DNA from: Fimenecus sp045633505
Lineage (GTDB): Bacteria; Bacillota; Clostridia; Oscillospirales; Acutalibacteraceae
Length of the DNA stretch: 20,376 nucleotides
Direction of reading: 5' to 3'
Assembly (NCBI GenBank): GCA_045633505.1
Contig: JAZQYK010000008.1
Span: 1 to 20,376, forward strand
Shown in pieces: positions 7,073 through 14,695 of the stretch; within the stretch, counting starts at the first letter, position 1; each line of letters starts with the position of its first letter. The position numbers and the translations under genes are program-made. A model generated the notes under the pieces. It saw only the letters and a list, made by a program, of their open reading frames with translations. It was not told the origin of the DNA and ran no database searches.

Positions 7073-8413
7073 ATGGAATTATTTCTTGAAATTGCAAAAT
7101 ACGGTTTATTGGCTTTTCTCGGAATTGGTTTTATTGTTCTCGGCGTTTACGTGGGAAAACTTTCAAAGGTAATTAAAGAAAGTAACGGTGACGACGAAGA
7201 AATCAAGGCGCTTGAAAACAAACTTGATTACATAAATAAAAATATGGGTGATGAATTTCACAGAATCCGTGTTGAAAATCAAAATTCAAACAAGGAAATC
7301 CGTGAAGACGTGAAAAAAAGCCTTGATGAAATGTCAGGTCGTATTGATAATATGAACAAGGGCAATTTTGAACATCGCGAGAAGATGAGCGAAATGCTCG
7401 TTTCAATGAGTGAAAAAAACGCCCAGCAAAGTGACAGGCAGAACAAAACTCTAGAGGCTTCAATCTCAAAAATGCAAGAGTCCAACGAGAAGAAACTCGA
7501 AGAAATGCGAGTTACCGTTGACGAAAAGCTCACCTCTACCCTTACAACGAGACTTAATTCCTCTTTTAAAACTGTTTCTGACCAGCTTGAAAACTTATAT
7601 AAATCCTTGGGTGAAATGCAGACTCTTTCAAACGGGGTTACTGAAAACGTTACTGCTTTAAACAGAGTGCTTACAAACGTAAAGGCTCGCGGTACTTGGG
7701 CCGAAGTGCAGTTAGAGGGTATTTTAAACCAGACCATTCCGAATATGTTTGAAACAAACGTGGCAACCGTACCCGGCTCTCTTGACCGAGTTGAGTTTGC
7801 AATCCGTATTCCGTCAAGCGAAAAAGACGGCAGAGACATTTTGCTTCCGGTTGACTCGAAATTTCCAATGGAAGACTATATCCGTCTTTGTGATGCCGCT
7901 GACCGTGCAGATGCAGACGCAGTAAAAATTGCCCGCAAAGAGCTTGAAAAGAAAGTTGAAAACGAAGCAAAAACTATTACAAAATATATTAACGTACCTG
8001 CTACAACACCTTTTGCAATTATGTATCTTGCAACGGAAGGGCTTTATGCTGAAATTGCATCTTCAAGAACGGGTCTTCCTGAAAAACTTCAGAATGACTA
8101 TAACATTATGATTGCAGGACCTTCAACAATCACCGCACTTCTCAACTCGCTTTCAATGGGCTTTAAAACGATTGCCATCAACGAAAAAGCAAATGAGGTT
8201 CGTGAAATTCTTGGTGCTGCAAAGGCGCAATATGACAGATTTGGCGATTTACTTGCAAAGGCCAGAAAGAAAGTTGACGAAGCAGGCAAGACACTTGACG
8301 AAGCTGAACGCAAGAACTCGTTCATTCAACGCAAACTTAAAAATATTGAAGCTATTGATACAGTATCGGCTGATAAACTTTTATTTGACGAAACCGATAA
8401 TGTTGATATATAA
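7073..8413 (+). CDS. rmuC: DNA recombination protein RmuC
   Basis: RmuC-family proteins are membrane-tethered and nuclease-like; they limit recombination at inverted repeats, as first described for E. coli. The 446 residues show one N-terminal membrane segment (about 9-28), a long coiled coil (about 40-180) and the RmuC domain. Landmarks in that domain are ARGTWAEVQLEGIL (near residue 205), ILLPVDSKFPMEDY (near 260) and the ANEVREILGAAKAQY helix. The start is set by GGGGAG 7 nt upstream. The beta-glucosidase gene follows after 44 nt without a terminator, so they may share a transcript. Its presence beside many inverted repeats is suggestive, but the gene is widespread in bacteria. Confidence 0.93.
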   Translation: MELFLEIAKYGLLAFLGIGFIVLGVYVGKLSKVIKESNGDDEEIKALENKLDYINKNMGDEFHRIRVENQNSNKEIREDVKKSLDEMSGRIDNMNKGNFEHREKMSEMLVSMSEKNAQQSDRQNKTLEASISKMQESNEKKLEEMRVTVDEKLTSTLTTRLNSSFKTVSDQLENLYKSLGEMQTLSNGVTENVTALNRVLTNVKARGTWAEVQLEGILNQTIPNMFETNVATVPGSLDRVEFAIRIPSSEKDGRDILLPVDSKFPMEDYIRLCDAADRADADAVKIARKELEKKVENEAKTITKYINVPATTPFAIMYLATEGLYAEIASSRTGLPEKLQNDYNIMIAGPSTITALLNSLSMGFKTIAINEKANEVREILGAAKAQYDRFGDLLAKARKKVDEAGKTLDEAERKNSFIQRKLKNIEAIDTVSADKLLFDETDNVDI

Positions 8414-8457
8414 TAGAAATGTTAAGTAAATTTATACTTTTATAGGAGGAAATGAAA

Positions 8458-10899
8458 ATGGCTCTTAAACACGCTGACCTTATCGCACAGATGACTCTCC
8501 CTGAAAAAGCAAGTATGTGCGACGGTCTCAACTATTGGCAGACTCAGCCAATCGAACGTTTGGGTATTCCCGCAGTTAACCTTAACGACGGCCCTCACGG
8601 TATCCGTAAAAAAGGTGACCCGGGTGACACACCAAAAGGTGAAACAAATCTTTTGAAAGGTGTTCCTGCAATTTGCTTCCCTACTGCATCCGCAACGGCT
8701 TGTTCTTGGGATACAGACCTTATTTACAGAATGGGTGAAGCTCTTGGCGAAGAATGTTTAAAGGAAAAGGTATCTGTTCTTTTGGGACCCGGTACAAACA
8801 TCAAGCGTTCACCGCTTTGCGGACGTAACTTTGAATATTTCTCAGAAGACGGTGTTCTTGCAGGTGAAATGTCTGCTGCATTTGTAAACGGTGTTCAGAG
8901 CAAGGGTATCGGTACTTCTCTCAAGCACTATGCCGCTAACAATCAGGAAACTCGCAGAATGACTGTTAACTCAGTCGTTGATGAAAGAACACTCCGCGAG
9001 GCATATCTTCTTCCATTTGAAATCACAGTTAAAAAGGCTCAGCCTTGGACAATTATGAACTCATATAACCGTCTTAACGGCACTTATGCCGCTGAAAACA
9101 AGTGGCTTCTTACTGACGTTCTTCGTGACGACTGGGGTTATGAGGGTATCGTTGTTACTGACTGGGGCGCAGAAAACGAAAGAGTACCAGGTCTTATTGC
9201 AGGTCAGGAACTTGAAATGCCGACTTCTTCAGGTATTGGCACAAAACTTATTATTGATGCTGTTAACAACGGCACTCTTGACGAGGCTGTTCTTGACAAG
9301 GCAGTTGACAAGCTCATTGATATGGTTAAACGCGCTGAAAAGGTACTTGGCAACCATACATACGACAGTGACGCTCACCATAACCTTGCCCGCGAAATCG
9401 CAGGTCAGTGTATGGTTCTTATGAAGAACGATGGTGGTCTTCTTCCGCTTAAAAAAGATGCTAAAATTGCTCTTATCGGTGAAATGGCACACACTCCTCG
9501 TTATCAGGGTGCCGGTTCATCACTCATTAACCCAATCAAACTTGATTCAGCTTATGCTACAATGAAGGAAATGGGTATTAACTTCACCTTCTCAAAGGGC
9601 TATGAGCTTAAAAAGTGCAAAGACAAGAAGGCAATGGAGCTTATTGTTGAAGCTAAAGAAAAGGCTAAAAATGCTGACGTTGCAGTTGTTTTCGTTGGTC
9701 TTACTGACGAATATGAAACAGAGGGTAACGACAGAAGCCACATCAATCTTCCACCTGTTCACAATCAGCTTGTTGAAGAAATTTTCAAGGTTAATCCTAA
9801 CACAATCGTTGTGCTTTCAGGCGGCGCATCAGTTTATATGCCTTGGGCAGACAAAGTTCCTTCAATACTCAATATGTTCCTTACAGGTCAGGCCGGCGGC
9901 AGTGCGGTTTGCGATATTCTTTTCGGTGACGTTAACCCAAGCGGCAAGCTCAGCGAAACATATCCGCTTGCACTTGAGGACAACTCAAGCTACAATTACT
10001 TCCCCGGCACTGCTGTATCTGTTGAATACAGAGAAGGCGTTTACGTTGGTTACAAGTACTATGATACTGCCGAAAAGGAAGTTGCATTCCCATTCGGTCA
10101 CGGTCTTTCATACACAACGTTCCAGTACAGCGATATTAAGGTTTCTGCTGACAATATCAAGGATACAGACACCGTTACAGTTTCATTCAAGATTAAAAAC
10201 ACAGGCAACGTTGACGGTGCCGAGGTTGCACAGCTTTACGTTAACGACGTTGAAAGCACAATTTACCGTCCCGTTAAAGAGCTTCGCGGCTTCAAGAAAG
10301 TATTCTTAAAGGCAGGCGAAGAAGCTGAAATTTCAATCGACCTTGATAAACGCGCATTTGCATATTACAACGTAAATCTTGGCGATTGGCACGTTGAAAG
10401 CGGTGAATTCAAAATTCTCGTTGGTGCATCAAGCCGCGATTTAAGACTTGAAGCTACAATCAACGTTGAATCAACGGTTGAGGCTGTTATTCCTGATTAC
10501 AGACAGAGTGCTCCTTGCTATTACGGCGCTGACATTACGGCTGTTAAGGATGACGAATTCAAGGCTGTTTACGGCAAAGAACTTCCACCGTCAGTAAGAG
10601 ATAAAAATGCGCCTTTCACATTCCTCAACACAATTGAGGACTCACAAGACAGCAAATGGGGCGGAAGAATTTACAGACTCCTCATTAAGATGCTTGGTGC
10701 TGATACAATGGCAGGCGCGGTTGCTACACAGCTTCCAATCAAGAACTTTATTTCAATGAGTTTTGGTCTTTTCAGTCCTGAAATGGCAGAAGGTCTTATT
10801 ATGATTATTCACGAAGATAAAATGGGCAAGGGTCTCAAGGTTATCTTCAAGGGTATTCCAAACCTTATTAAAAACCTTGGCAAATTAAAGCAGATTTAA
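8458..10899 (+). CDS. Beta-glucosidase, glycoside hydrolase family 3
   Basis: An 813-residue GH3 enzyme that releases terminal beta-linked sugars, probably from imported oligosaccharides because there is no signal peptide. The N-terminal barrel carries NLNDGPHGIR, GTSLKHYAANNQE and VVTDWGA with nucleophile Asp235. The second domain contains TEGNDRSHINLP (around 420), which likely supplies the acid/base. FPFGHGLSYTTF leads into a fibronectin-III-like domain (about 590-665). A further tail of about 140 residues follows (VEAVIPDYRQ to the end), partly hydrophobic and amphipathic. I chose the ATG at 8458 because it is 8 nt from a perfect AGGAGG; the ATG at 8452 is only 2 nt away. The exact sugar cannot be told. 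The transcript runs into the hairpin array before the terminator at 11174-11213. Confidence 0.93.
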   Translation: MALKHADLIAQMTLPEKASMCDGLNYWQTQPIERLGIPAVNLNDGPHGIRKKGDPGDTPKGETNLLKGVPAICFPTASATACSWDTDLIYRMGEALGEECLKEKVSVLLGPGTNIKRSPLCGRNFEYFSEDGVLAGEMSAAFVNGVQSKGIGTSLKHYAANNQETRRMTVNSVVDERTLREAYLLPFEITVKKAQPWTIMNSYNRLNGTYAAENKWLLTDVLRDDWGYEGIVVTDWGAENERVPGLIAGQELEMPTSSGIGTKLIIDAVNNGTLDEAVLDKAVDKLIDMVKRAEKVLGNHTYDSDAHHNLAREIAGQCMVLMKNDGGLLPLKKDAKIALIGEMAHTPRYQGAGSSLINPIKLDSAYATMKEMGINFTFSKGYELKKCKDKKAMELIVEAKEKAKNADVAVVFVGLTDEYETEGNDRSHINLPPVHNQLVEEIFKVNPNTIVVLSGGASVYMPWADKVPSILNMFLTGQAGGSAVCDILFGDVNPSGKLSETYPLALEDNSSYNYFPGTAVSVEYREGVYVGYKYYDTAEKEVAFPFGHGLSYTTFQYSDIKVSADNIKDTDTVTVSFKIKNTGNVDGAEVAQLYVNDVESTIYRPVKELRGFKKVFLKAGEEAEISIDLDKRAFAYYNVNLGDWHVESGEFKILVGASSRDLRLEATINVESTVEAVIPDYRQSAPCYYGADITAVKDDEFKAVYGKELPPSVRDKNAPFTFLNTIEDSQDSKWGGRIYRLLIKMLGADTMAGAVATQLPIKNFISMSFGLFSPEMAEGLIMIIHEDKMGKGLKVIFKGIPNLIKNLGKLKQI

Positions 10900-10915
10900 T
10901 TGCAAATAAACAAAG

Positions 10916-10937
10916 AAAAATCCCACCGAGTAAGCGG
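10916..10937 (+). repeat. Partial copy of the downstream terminator, flanking the array
   Basis: This stretch repeats the ascending arm and loop of the terminator at 11174-11213 (AAATCCCACCGAGTAAGCGG). The preceding AATAAACAAA context is also similar. The descending arm and T tract are missing, so it should not terminate. The two copies bracket the hairpin array as direct repeats. Confidence 0.85.
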
Positions 10938-11131
10938 AGTGTTCGTAAGGACACTCCGCAGTTTTATTCGCCTTGTGGCGAGTTTTATTGCTTCGCAGTT
11001 ATATTATGCTCCGCATAGTTATATTGTCCTTCGGACAGTTTTATGCGAATAAAATATAACTGAAGCTGAAAGCTTCAATGTCACTATTGCCACTAGCAAT
11101 AATAACACTCTGCCATCAGGCAGAATATCAC
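10934..11131. repeat. Variable-hairpin array with 7-nt linkers (array 1)
   Basis: This 198-bp non-coding array holds eight different hairpins. Five left-half linkers read GTTTTAT or GTTATAT (10961, 10982, 10998, 11018, 11038). After a short centre, four right-half linkers are in the opposite sense: ATATAAC, ATGTCAC, ATAACAC, ATATCAC (11054, 11078, 11102, 11125). Examples of stems are TCGCC/GGCGA, TATGC/GCATA, TGTCC/GGACA, TGAAGCT/AGCTTCA and TCTGCC/GGCAGA. Loops are mostly TTC-like on the left and GAA-like on the right. It sits in the 3' untranslated part of the beta-glucosidase transcript. The 11132-11173 stretch holds nothing recognisable. Confidence 0.85.
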
Positions 11132-11173
11132 TTAAACAAACGAAAAAGAAATGAGCCAGTGTCTCAAAGCAAT

Positions 11174-11213
11174 AAACAAAAAATCCCACCGAGTAAGCGG
11201 TGGGATTTTTTAT
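11174..11213. terminator. Bidirectional terminator between beta-glucosidase and ferredoxin
   Basis: Stem AAAATCCCACC (11180-11190) pairs with GGTGGGATTTT (11199-11209) round an 8-nt loop. T tracts are present on both strands. It lies between convergent genes and should stop both transcripts. Confidence 0.9.
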
Positions 11214-11225
11214 TAGTTTTAAAAA

Positions 11226-11396
11226 TTAGTCAGCAACAGGAGCTGAAACTGGACAGCTGTCTGCACAAGCACCACAATCGATGCAAGCATCAGCGTCGAT
11301 TACATAGATGCCATCTCCTTCAGAAATAGCCTCTACAGGACAATCAGCAGCGCAAGCGCCACATGAAATGCAATCGTCAGTAATTTTGTATGCCAT
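11226..11396 (-). CDS. 2[4Fe-4S] ferredoxin
   Basis: A 56-residue clostridial-type ferredoxin, a low-potential electron carrier in the cytoplasm. Two cluster motifs are complete: CISCGACAADCP and CIDCGACADSCP, in two symmetrical halves. The start is the ATG at 11396 (MAYKITDDC). A GGGAGGGT site stands 9 nt upstream and the family normally begins there. An in-frame ATG at 11441 would add 15 unrelated residues and lies on the promoter side of the ribosome site. It has its own promoter at 11430-11457 and a terminator right after the stop, so it is monocistronic. Confidence 0.96.
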   Translation of the reverse strand: MAYKITDDCISCGACAADCPVEAISEGDGIYVIDADACIDCGACADSCPVSAPVAD

Positions 11397-11429
11397 AATT
11401 ATGTACCCTCCCTTTGTTTTTATATTTAC

Positions 11430-11457
11430 ATTGTAACACAATATATTAAAAAATCAA
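11430..11457 (-). promoter_or_regulatory. Promoter of the ferredoxin gene
   Basis: On the minus strand -35 TTGATT (11452-11457) and -10 TACAAT (11430-11435) are 16 nt apart, with a TG extension before the -10. It lies between the ricT stop and the ferredoxin ribosome site. Confidence 0.7.
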
Positions 11458-11465
11458 GTACTAAA

Positions 11466-12329
11466 TTATTCTATTCCCTTTAAAGCTTCAAGTTCTTCTT
11501 TTTCAACCTTAATATAAGCGTCCTTGAGTAATTTTACAGAATGGCGGTGGAACGTAACGGGAGCTGCATCAGGGCGACGGTCAAGTGTGATTTTCAACAT
11601 TCCTGTAATCAGGTTGTTTTCGATAACTCTACCCTTTCCGTCAGAAGTGTCAACAATTGCGCCAACCTTTGGCGTAACGCGGAGAAGATGCTCGTAAGTA
11701 TCCTGCTCATATTTAAGACAGCACATAAGTCTTCCGCAAGTACCGCTGATTTTTGTAGGATTAAGTGAAAGCCCCTGCTCCTTTGCCATTTTGATTGACA
11801 CAGGTTGGAAATCATTCAAGAACGTATTACAGCAGAAGGGTCTGCCGCAGATACCAAAACCGCCAACCATACGGGACTCGTCACGGACACCAATCTGACG
11901 AAGTTCAATTCTTGTTTTAAATACACCCGCCAAATCCTTAACAAGCTCACGGAAGTCAACTCGTCCGTCAGCAGTAAAATAGAAAAGGATTTTACTTCTG
12001 TCAAAGGTATATTCAACGTCAACAAGATTCATTTCCAATCCGTGTGCTTCTATTTTTTCTTCACAGGTTTTAAACGCTTCTTTTTCTTTCTTCTTGTTTT
12101 CTTCAAGATTTTTGACGTCTTCCTCAGTTGCGGCACGAATTACCTTTTTCAAAGGCTTGTTTATATCGTCCTCATTAACCTTATGATTTTCCTTGGCAAC
12201 AAGTCCGCACTCCATTCCGCGTACTGTTTCCACAACCGCATAATCACCTTTTTTAAAGGTAATTGAATCAGCATCAAAATCATAGATTTTTCCGCCGTCT
12301 TTAAATCTTATACCAACTGTTTCTATCAT
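11466..12329 (-). CDS. ricT: RicT/YaaT, PSP1 domain iron-sulfur protein
   Basis: RicT belongs to the RicA-RicF-RicT complex, which binds [4Fe-4S] clusters and in Bacillus promotes RNase Y mRNA processing, competence and sporulation. The 287-residue protein has the PSP1-type core GIRF..GGKIYDF and the cysteine pairs GFGICGRPFCC (Cys161, 166, 167) and SGTCGRLMCC (Cys198, 203, 204) that ligate clusters. I set the start at 12329 because TAGGTGA lies 4 nt before that ATG. The upstream in-frame ATG at 12362 has no ribosome site and lies inside holB. It follows holB by 4 nt, the same order as in Bacillus. RicA and RicF are not in the window. Confidence 0.93.
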   Translation of the reverse strand: MIETVGIRFKDGGKIYDFDADSITFKKGDYAVVETVRGMECGLVAKENHKVNEDDINKPLKKVIRAATEEDVKNLEENKKKEKEAFKTCEEKIEAHGLEMNLVDVEYTFDRSKILFYFTADGRVDFRELVKDLAGVFKTRIELRQIGVRDESRMVGGFGICGRPFCCNTFLNDFQPVSIKMAKEQGLSLNPTKISGTCGRLMCCLKYEQDTYEHLLRVTPKVGAIVDTSDGKGRVIENNLITGMLKITLDRRPDAAPVTFHRHSVKLLKDAYIKVEKEELEALKGIE

Positions 12330-12333
12330 TTTA

Positions 12334-13206
12334 TCACCTACCGATTGCTCGTTTAAATTCATAACACATTCTTACGACGAGCAGATTGTTATTACAATTT
12401 CTGTCAACAGAAGCGATTAACTCGTCACATACGTTTATAAGCTGTAACAATCCTTTTGCAGTCAAGCCCACGCTCAATGCCTCAACCTGTTCAGGAAAAC
12501 GGCAATCTCTTACATAGCCGCTCTTTTTAACAAGCGCGTCACGAAATGCTTCTGACAAAAGGAATAACACAGATTTTGCAAACTGATTATTCTTTTGAAA
12601 CACAGCAGTTTCATCCATAAGTTTCAATTCGTCAACCTGAAGCAAGGCTGAAATAAAACTTTTAACAGCCATTTCCTCTTTTTCGCTGATTTCTATATCA
12701 TCGCTTAAAATAGAATAAGTCTGTACTCGTGACATTACCGTTTCAAGCATCGTGCTTTTTGAGGTTGTCACAATAATGAAGAACACATAAGTCGGTGGTT
12801 CTTCAAGTATTTTGAGCAAGGCATTCTGTGCCTGTTCATTCATATTCTGTGCATTTTTTAATATATATATTTTCTTGTCGCTCTCGTTAGGAACAATGAA
12901 CGCGTTACTTCTGATTTCCCTGACGGAATCAACCGCAAAAACCTTACTTTTGCTTTTGATTATACCGTCGGTTTCAAAAATGTCGGGGTGTCCGTCTTTT
13001 TCTGCTTTAAGGCAATCGGCACATTTGTGACAGGGCTTGTTATCTCCCCTACACACAAGACAAGCGGCAATATACCTTGCAAACTCAACACCCACCTGCT
13101 CATTGGCACATTCCACCAGTACACCGTGAGGAAAATTCCCTTGACTGACGGAAAAAGCAACCGTATCGTAGAGCGTATTCATTTTTTCATTTACAGAATT
13201 CATCAT
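12334..13206 (-). CDS. holB: DNA polymerase III delta' subunit
   Basis: HolB is the delta' subunit of the clamp loader that places the sliding clamp on DNA. The 290-residue protein shows the zinc-module cysteines CRGDNKPCHKCADC (Cys52, 59, 62, 65), MNEQAQNALLKILEEPP and the SRV motif. As usual for delta', the Walker A lysine loop is lost, so it should not hydrolyse ATP itself. Its start overlaps the darA stop in an ATGA arrangement, which decides the start at 13206. It stands in the conserved darA-holB-ricT order. yaaR and tmk, which neighbour these genes in Bacillus, are absent. Confidence 0.92.
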   Translation of the reverse strand: MMNSVNEKMNTLYDTVAFSVSQGNFPHGVLVECANEQVGVEFARYIAACLVCRGDNKPCHKCADCLKAEKDGHPDIFETDGIIKSKSKVFAVDSVREIRSNAFIVPNESDKKIYILKNAQNMNEQAQNALLKILEEPPTYVFFIIVTTSKSTMLETVMSRVQTYSILSDDIEISEKEEMAVKSFISALLQVDELKLMDETAVFQKNNQFAKSVLFLLSEAFRDALVKKSGYVRDCRFPEQVEALSVGLTAKGLLQLINVCDELIASVDRNCNNNLLVVRMCYEFKRAIGR

Positions 13207-13529
13207 ATCTTATAAAACTGCTCCACATCTAAAACAAAAATCGTAGCACCGCCAACGGTCACTTCAACCGGCATTGAAGCGAGCATTGACTCACCCATAT
13301 ATGTACTGTTAACGGGAGTGATTTGTTTTCTTTGTTTGCTGTGCTCACCCACAAGATTAACCACTTGGTCAACCTTCTTGTCGTCAACACCGATTAAAAG
13401 CGTTACGTTTCCAGCACGCAAAAAACCGCCTGACGTAGAAAGTCTTGTGGCTGAATATCCGTTTTCGGTTAAGGCGGACATAACGGCGTTTGCATCGTCG
13501 TTACCTATTATTGCGATTACAAGTTTCAT
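13203..13529 (-). CDS. darA: Cyclic di-AMP receptor DarA (PII-like, YaaQ)
   Basis: DarA (PstA/YaaQ) is a trimeric PII-like protein that binds cyclic di-AMP. At 108 residues it has the family N-terminus MKLVIAIIGNDDA, then SALTENGYSATRLSTSGGFLRAGNVTLLIGV and the C-terminal GGATIFVLDVEQF. The start is 13529, with AAGGGTGA 5 nt upstream; an in-frame ATG at 13553 has no ribosome site. The hairpin array begins only 3 nt before this ribosome site, so the array's last hairpin is the immediate 5' leader. I find no convincing promoter between the AEC gene and this one. Transcription may come through the array. Confidence 0.93.
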   Translation of the reverse strand: MKLVIAIIGNDDANAVMSALTENGYSATRLSTSGGFLRAGNVTLLIGVDDKKVDQVVNLVGEHSKQRKQITPVNSTYMGESMLASMPVEVTVGGATIFVLDVEQFYKI

Positions 13530-13543
13530 AATATCACCCTTAT

Positions 13544-13740
13544 TGCAAAGCAAGGCTTTGCATCGATATAAATTCTACAAATTTTCGATATGTGCATTCG
13601 CACTCGATATGTACTGCGTACTCGATATGTTTGATTTCATCAAACGAGAATTGATATCATATCGAAGACGAGTGAAACGAAGTCTATATCGAAATAAAAC
13701 ATCGTTTTATTATATCGAATTTACGAAGCAAATATATCGA
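13544..13740. repeat. Variable-hairpin array with 7-nt linkers (array 2)
   Basis: This 197-bp non-coding array has the same plan as 10934-11131. Left linkers TCGATAT are at 13563, 13585, 13604 and 13622, with a variant TTGATAT at 13651. Right linkers ATATCGA are at 13659, 13686, 13712 and 13734. Hairpins include TGCAAAGC/GCTTTGCA, AAATT/AATTT, GTGC/GCAC, GTAC/GTAC, GTTTGAT/ATCAAAC and AATAAAAC/GTTTTATT. Those at 13666-13685 and 13719-13733 pair imperfectly. It lies between the AEC transporter stop and the darA ribosome site, and no other terminator is seen there. Confidence 0.85.
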
Positions 13741-13744
13741 CTAT

Positions 13745-14689
13745 TTATTGAATACTCTGTGCAATTGCTATCATTACGGGCATTGTAATGATTGAAAGCA
13801 CGCTGATAAGTGAAGTCACTTTTGAGGCAAGACCTGTATCACGGTCATATTTTGCGGCAAACATAACCGTATTACTTGCGGTCGGTGCAGACGCGCTTAA
13901 CACACAAGCAACCAAAAGCGTACCGCCAAAGCCCAGTAACTTTAATGAGGCAACAGTTATCAATGGAACTAAAATAATTTTCACAAGTGCTGACACGAAA
14001 ATTCGCTTGTCGGAAAATATTGTTTTCCAATCAGCCGCAGCAAGATAAGTGCCAAACATAACCATTGCAAGAGGTGTGTTCAAATCAGCAAGATAGGACA
14101 CGGGAGCATAGATTACCTCAGGCAAATCCACCTGCAACAAGAAAAGCGGAAGTCCGATTGCAACACCCAATACACCGGGGTTTGTAAGCAATCTTTTTGG
14201 ATTAAACTTTTCATTTTCACCCTTTTTGCGCATAAGAGATGTGCCGTGAGTGAAGGACAGCACGTTAAAGGGTACTAAAATTACCGAGCAGTAAAAAATT
14301 CCCTCATCACCCAAAACCGCCTGAGCCAAGGGCAACGCCATATAGCCCACGTTACCGTAGCAACAAGCATATTTAAAAATACAAGCGGTATCTTTATTAC
14401 TTTTATTAAAAAGGATTTTCGAGAAAACAATCCCAACCGCGTGGAAAAATATTCCACCCAAAAGCGCTTTGAGAAGCCCGCCCAACGTATCACGGCTGAA
14501 CTCCATCCCAAGAAACGAACGAATAATAATGGCAGGAGCAACAATATAAAACAACAAATCCGTTGTCATTCTTGATGCTTTTTCGGTATAAATGCCTGCT
14601 TTGTGGCAGACAAGACCCACCATTGCAACAAGGAATAATATAAGCACCTGAGTAAAGGCGGTTATGACGTTACTGAAAAACAATTGCAT
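13745..14689 (-). CDS. AEC family transporter (auxin efflux carrier superfamily)
   Basis: A 314-residue integral membrane protein with about ten hydrophobic segments in two halves joined by a short polar loop (RKKGENEKFNPKRLL). Family features are the N-terminal half with FYIVAPAIIIRSF, the TNPGVLGVAIGLPLFL stretch and the C-terminal ACVLSASAPTASNTVMFAAKY. Bacterial members often carry malate, malonate or other carboxylates. Its place two genes after citrate synthase is consistent with an organic acid, but the substrate is inferred. GGAG within the end of the preceding gene supports the start; the gap is 6 nt. The hairpin array starts 4 nt past its stop codon. Confidence 0.9.
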   Translation of the reverse strand: MQLFFSNVITAFTQVLILFLVAMVGLVCHKAGIYTEKASRMTTDLLFYIVAPAIIIRSFLGMEFSRDTLGGLLKALLGGIFFHAVGIVFSKILFNKSNKDTACIFKYACCYGNVGYMALPLAQAVLGDEGIFYCSVILVPFNVLSFTHGTSLMRKKGENEKFNPKRLLTNPGVLGVAIGLPLFLLQVDLPEVIYAPVSYLADLNTPLAMVMFGTYLAAADWKTIFSDKRIFVSALVKIILVPLITVASLKLLGFGGTLLVACVLSASAPTASNTVMFAAKYDRDTGLASKVTSLISVLSIITMPVMIAIAQSIQ

Positions 14690-14695
14690 TTTAAA

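Noticed and set aside
7279..7839. Minus-strand open frame of 186 codons inside rmuC
   Set aside because: It lies wholly antisense to a clear rmuC gene, shows no family motif, and the serine/phenylalanine-rich product is typical of an antisense shadow.
9602..10309. Plus-strand open frame of 235 codons inside the beta-glucosidase gene
   Set aside because: Out of frame with a well-supported GH3 gene, no ribosome site, and low-complexity composition caused by codon bias of the real gene.
10934..11131. Possible CRISPR array (conserved short repeats with variable spacers)
   Set aside because: The conserved unit is only 7 nt, the variable parts are self-complementary, the repeat changes orientation halfway and no cas gene is present. 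The same holds for 13544-13740.
11397..11441. Longer ferredoxin start at 11441
   Set aside because: It would place the strong ribosome site inside the coding sequence and overlap the promoter; ferredoxins of this type start at MAYKI.
13530..13744. Cyclic di-AMP (ydaO type) riboswitch before darA
   Set aside because: The region is fully explained by the linker/hairpin array; I see none of the conserved riboswitch core, and unrelated arrays occur elsewhere.
13540..13750. TTATTG at 13540-13545 and 13745-13750 as a target-site duplication of array 2
   Set aside because: Only 6 bp in AT-rich sequence, one copy overlapping the first hairpin and the other the AEC stop codon; chance is likely.
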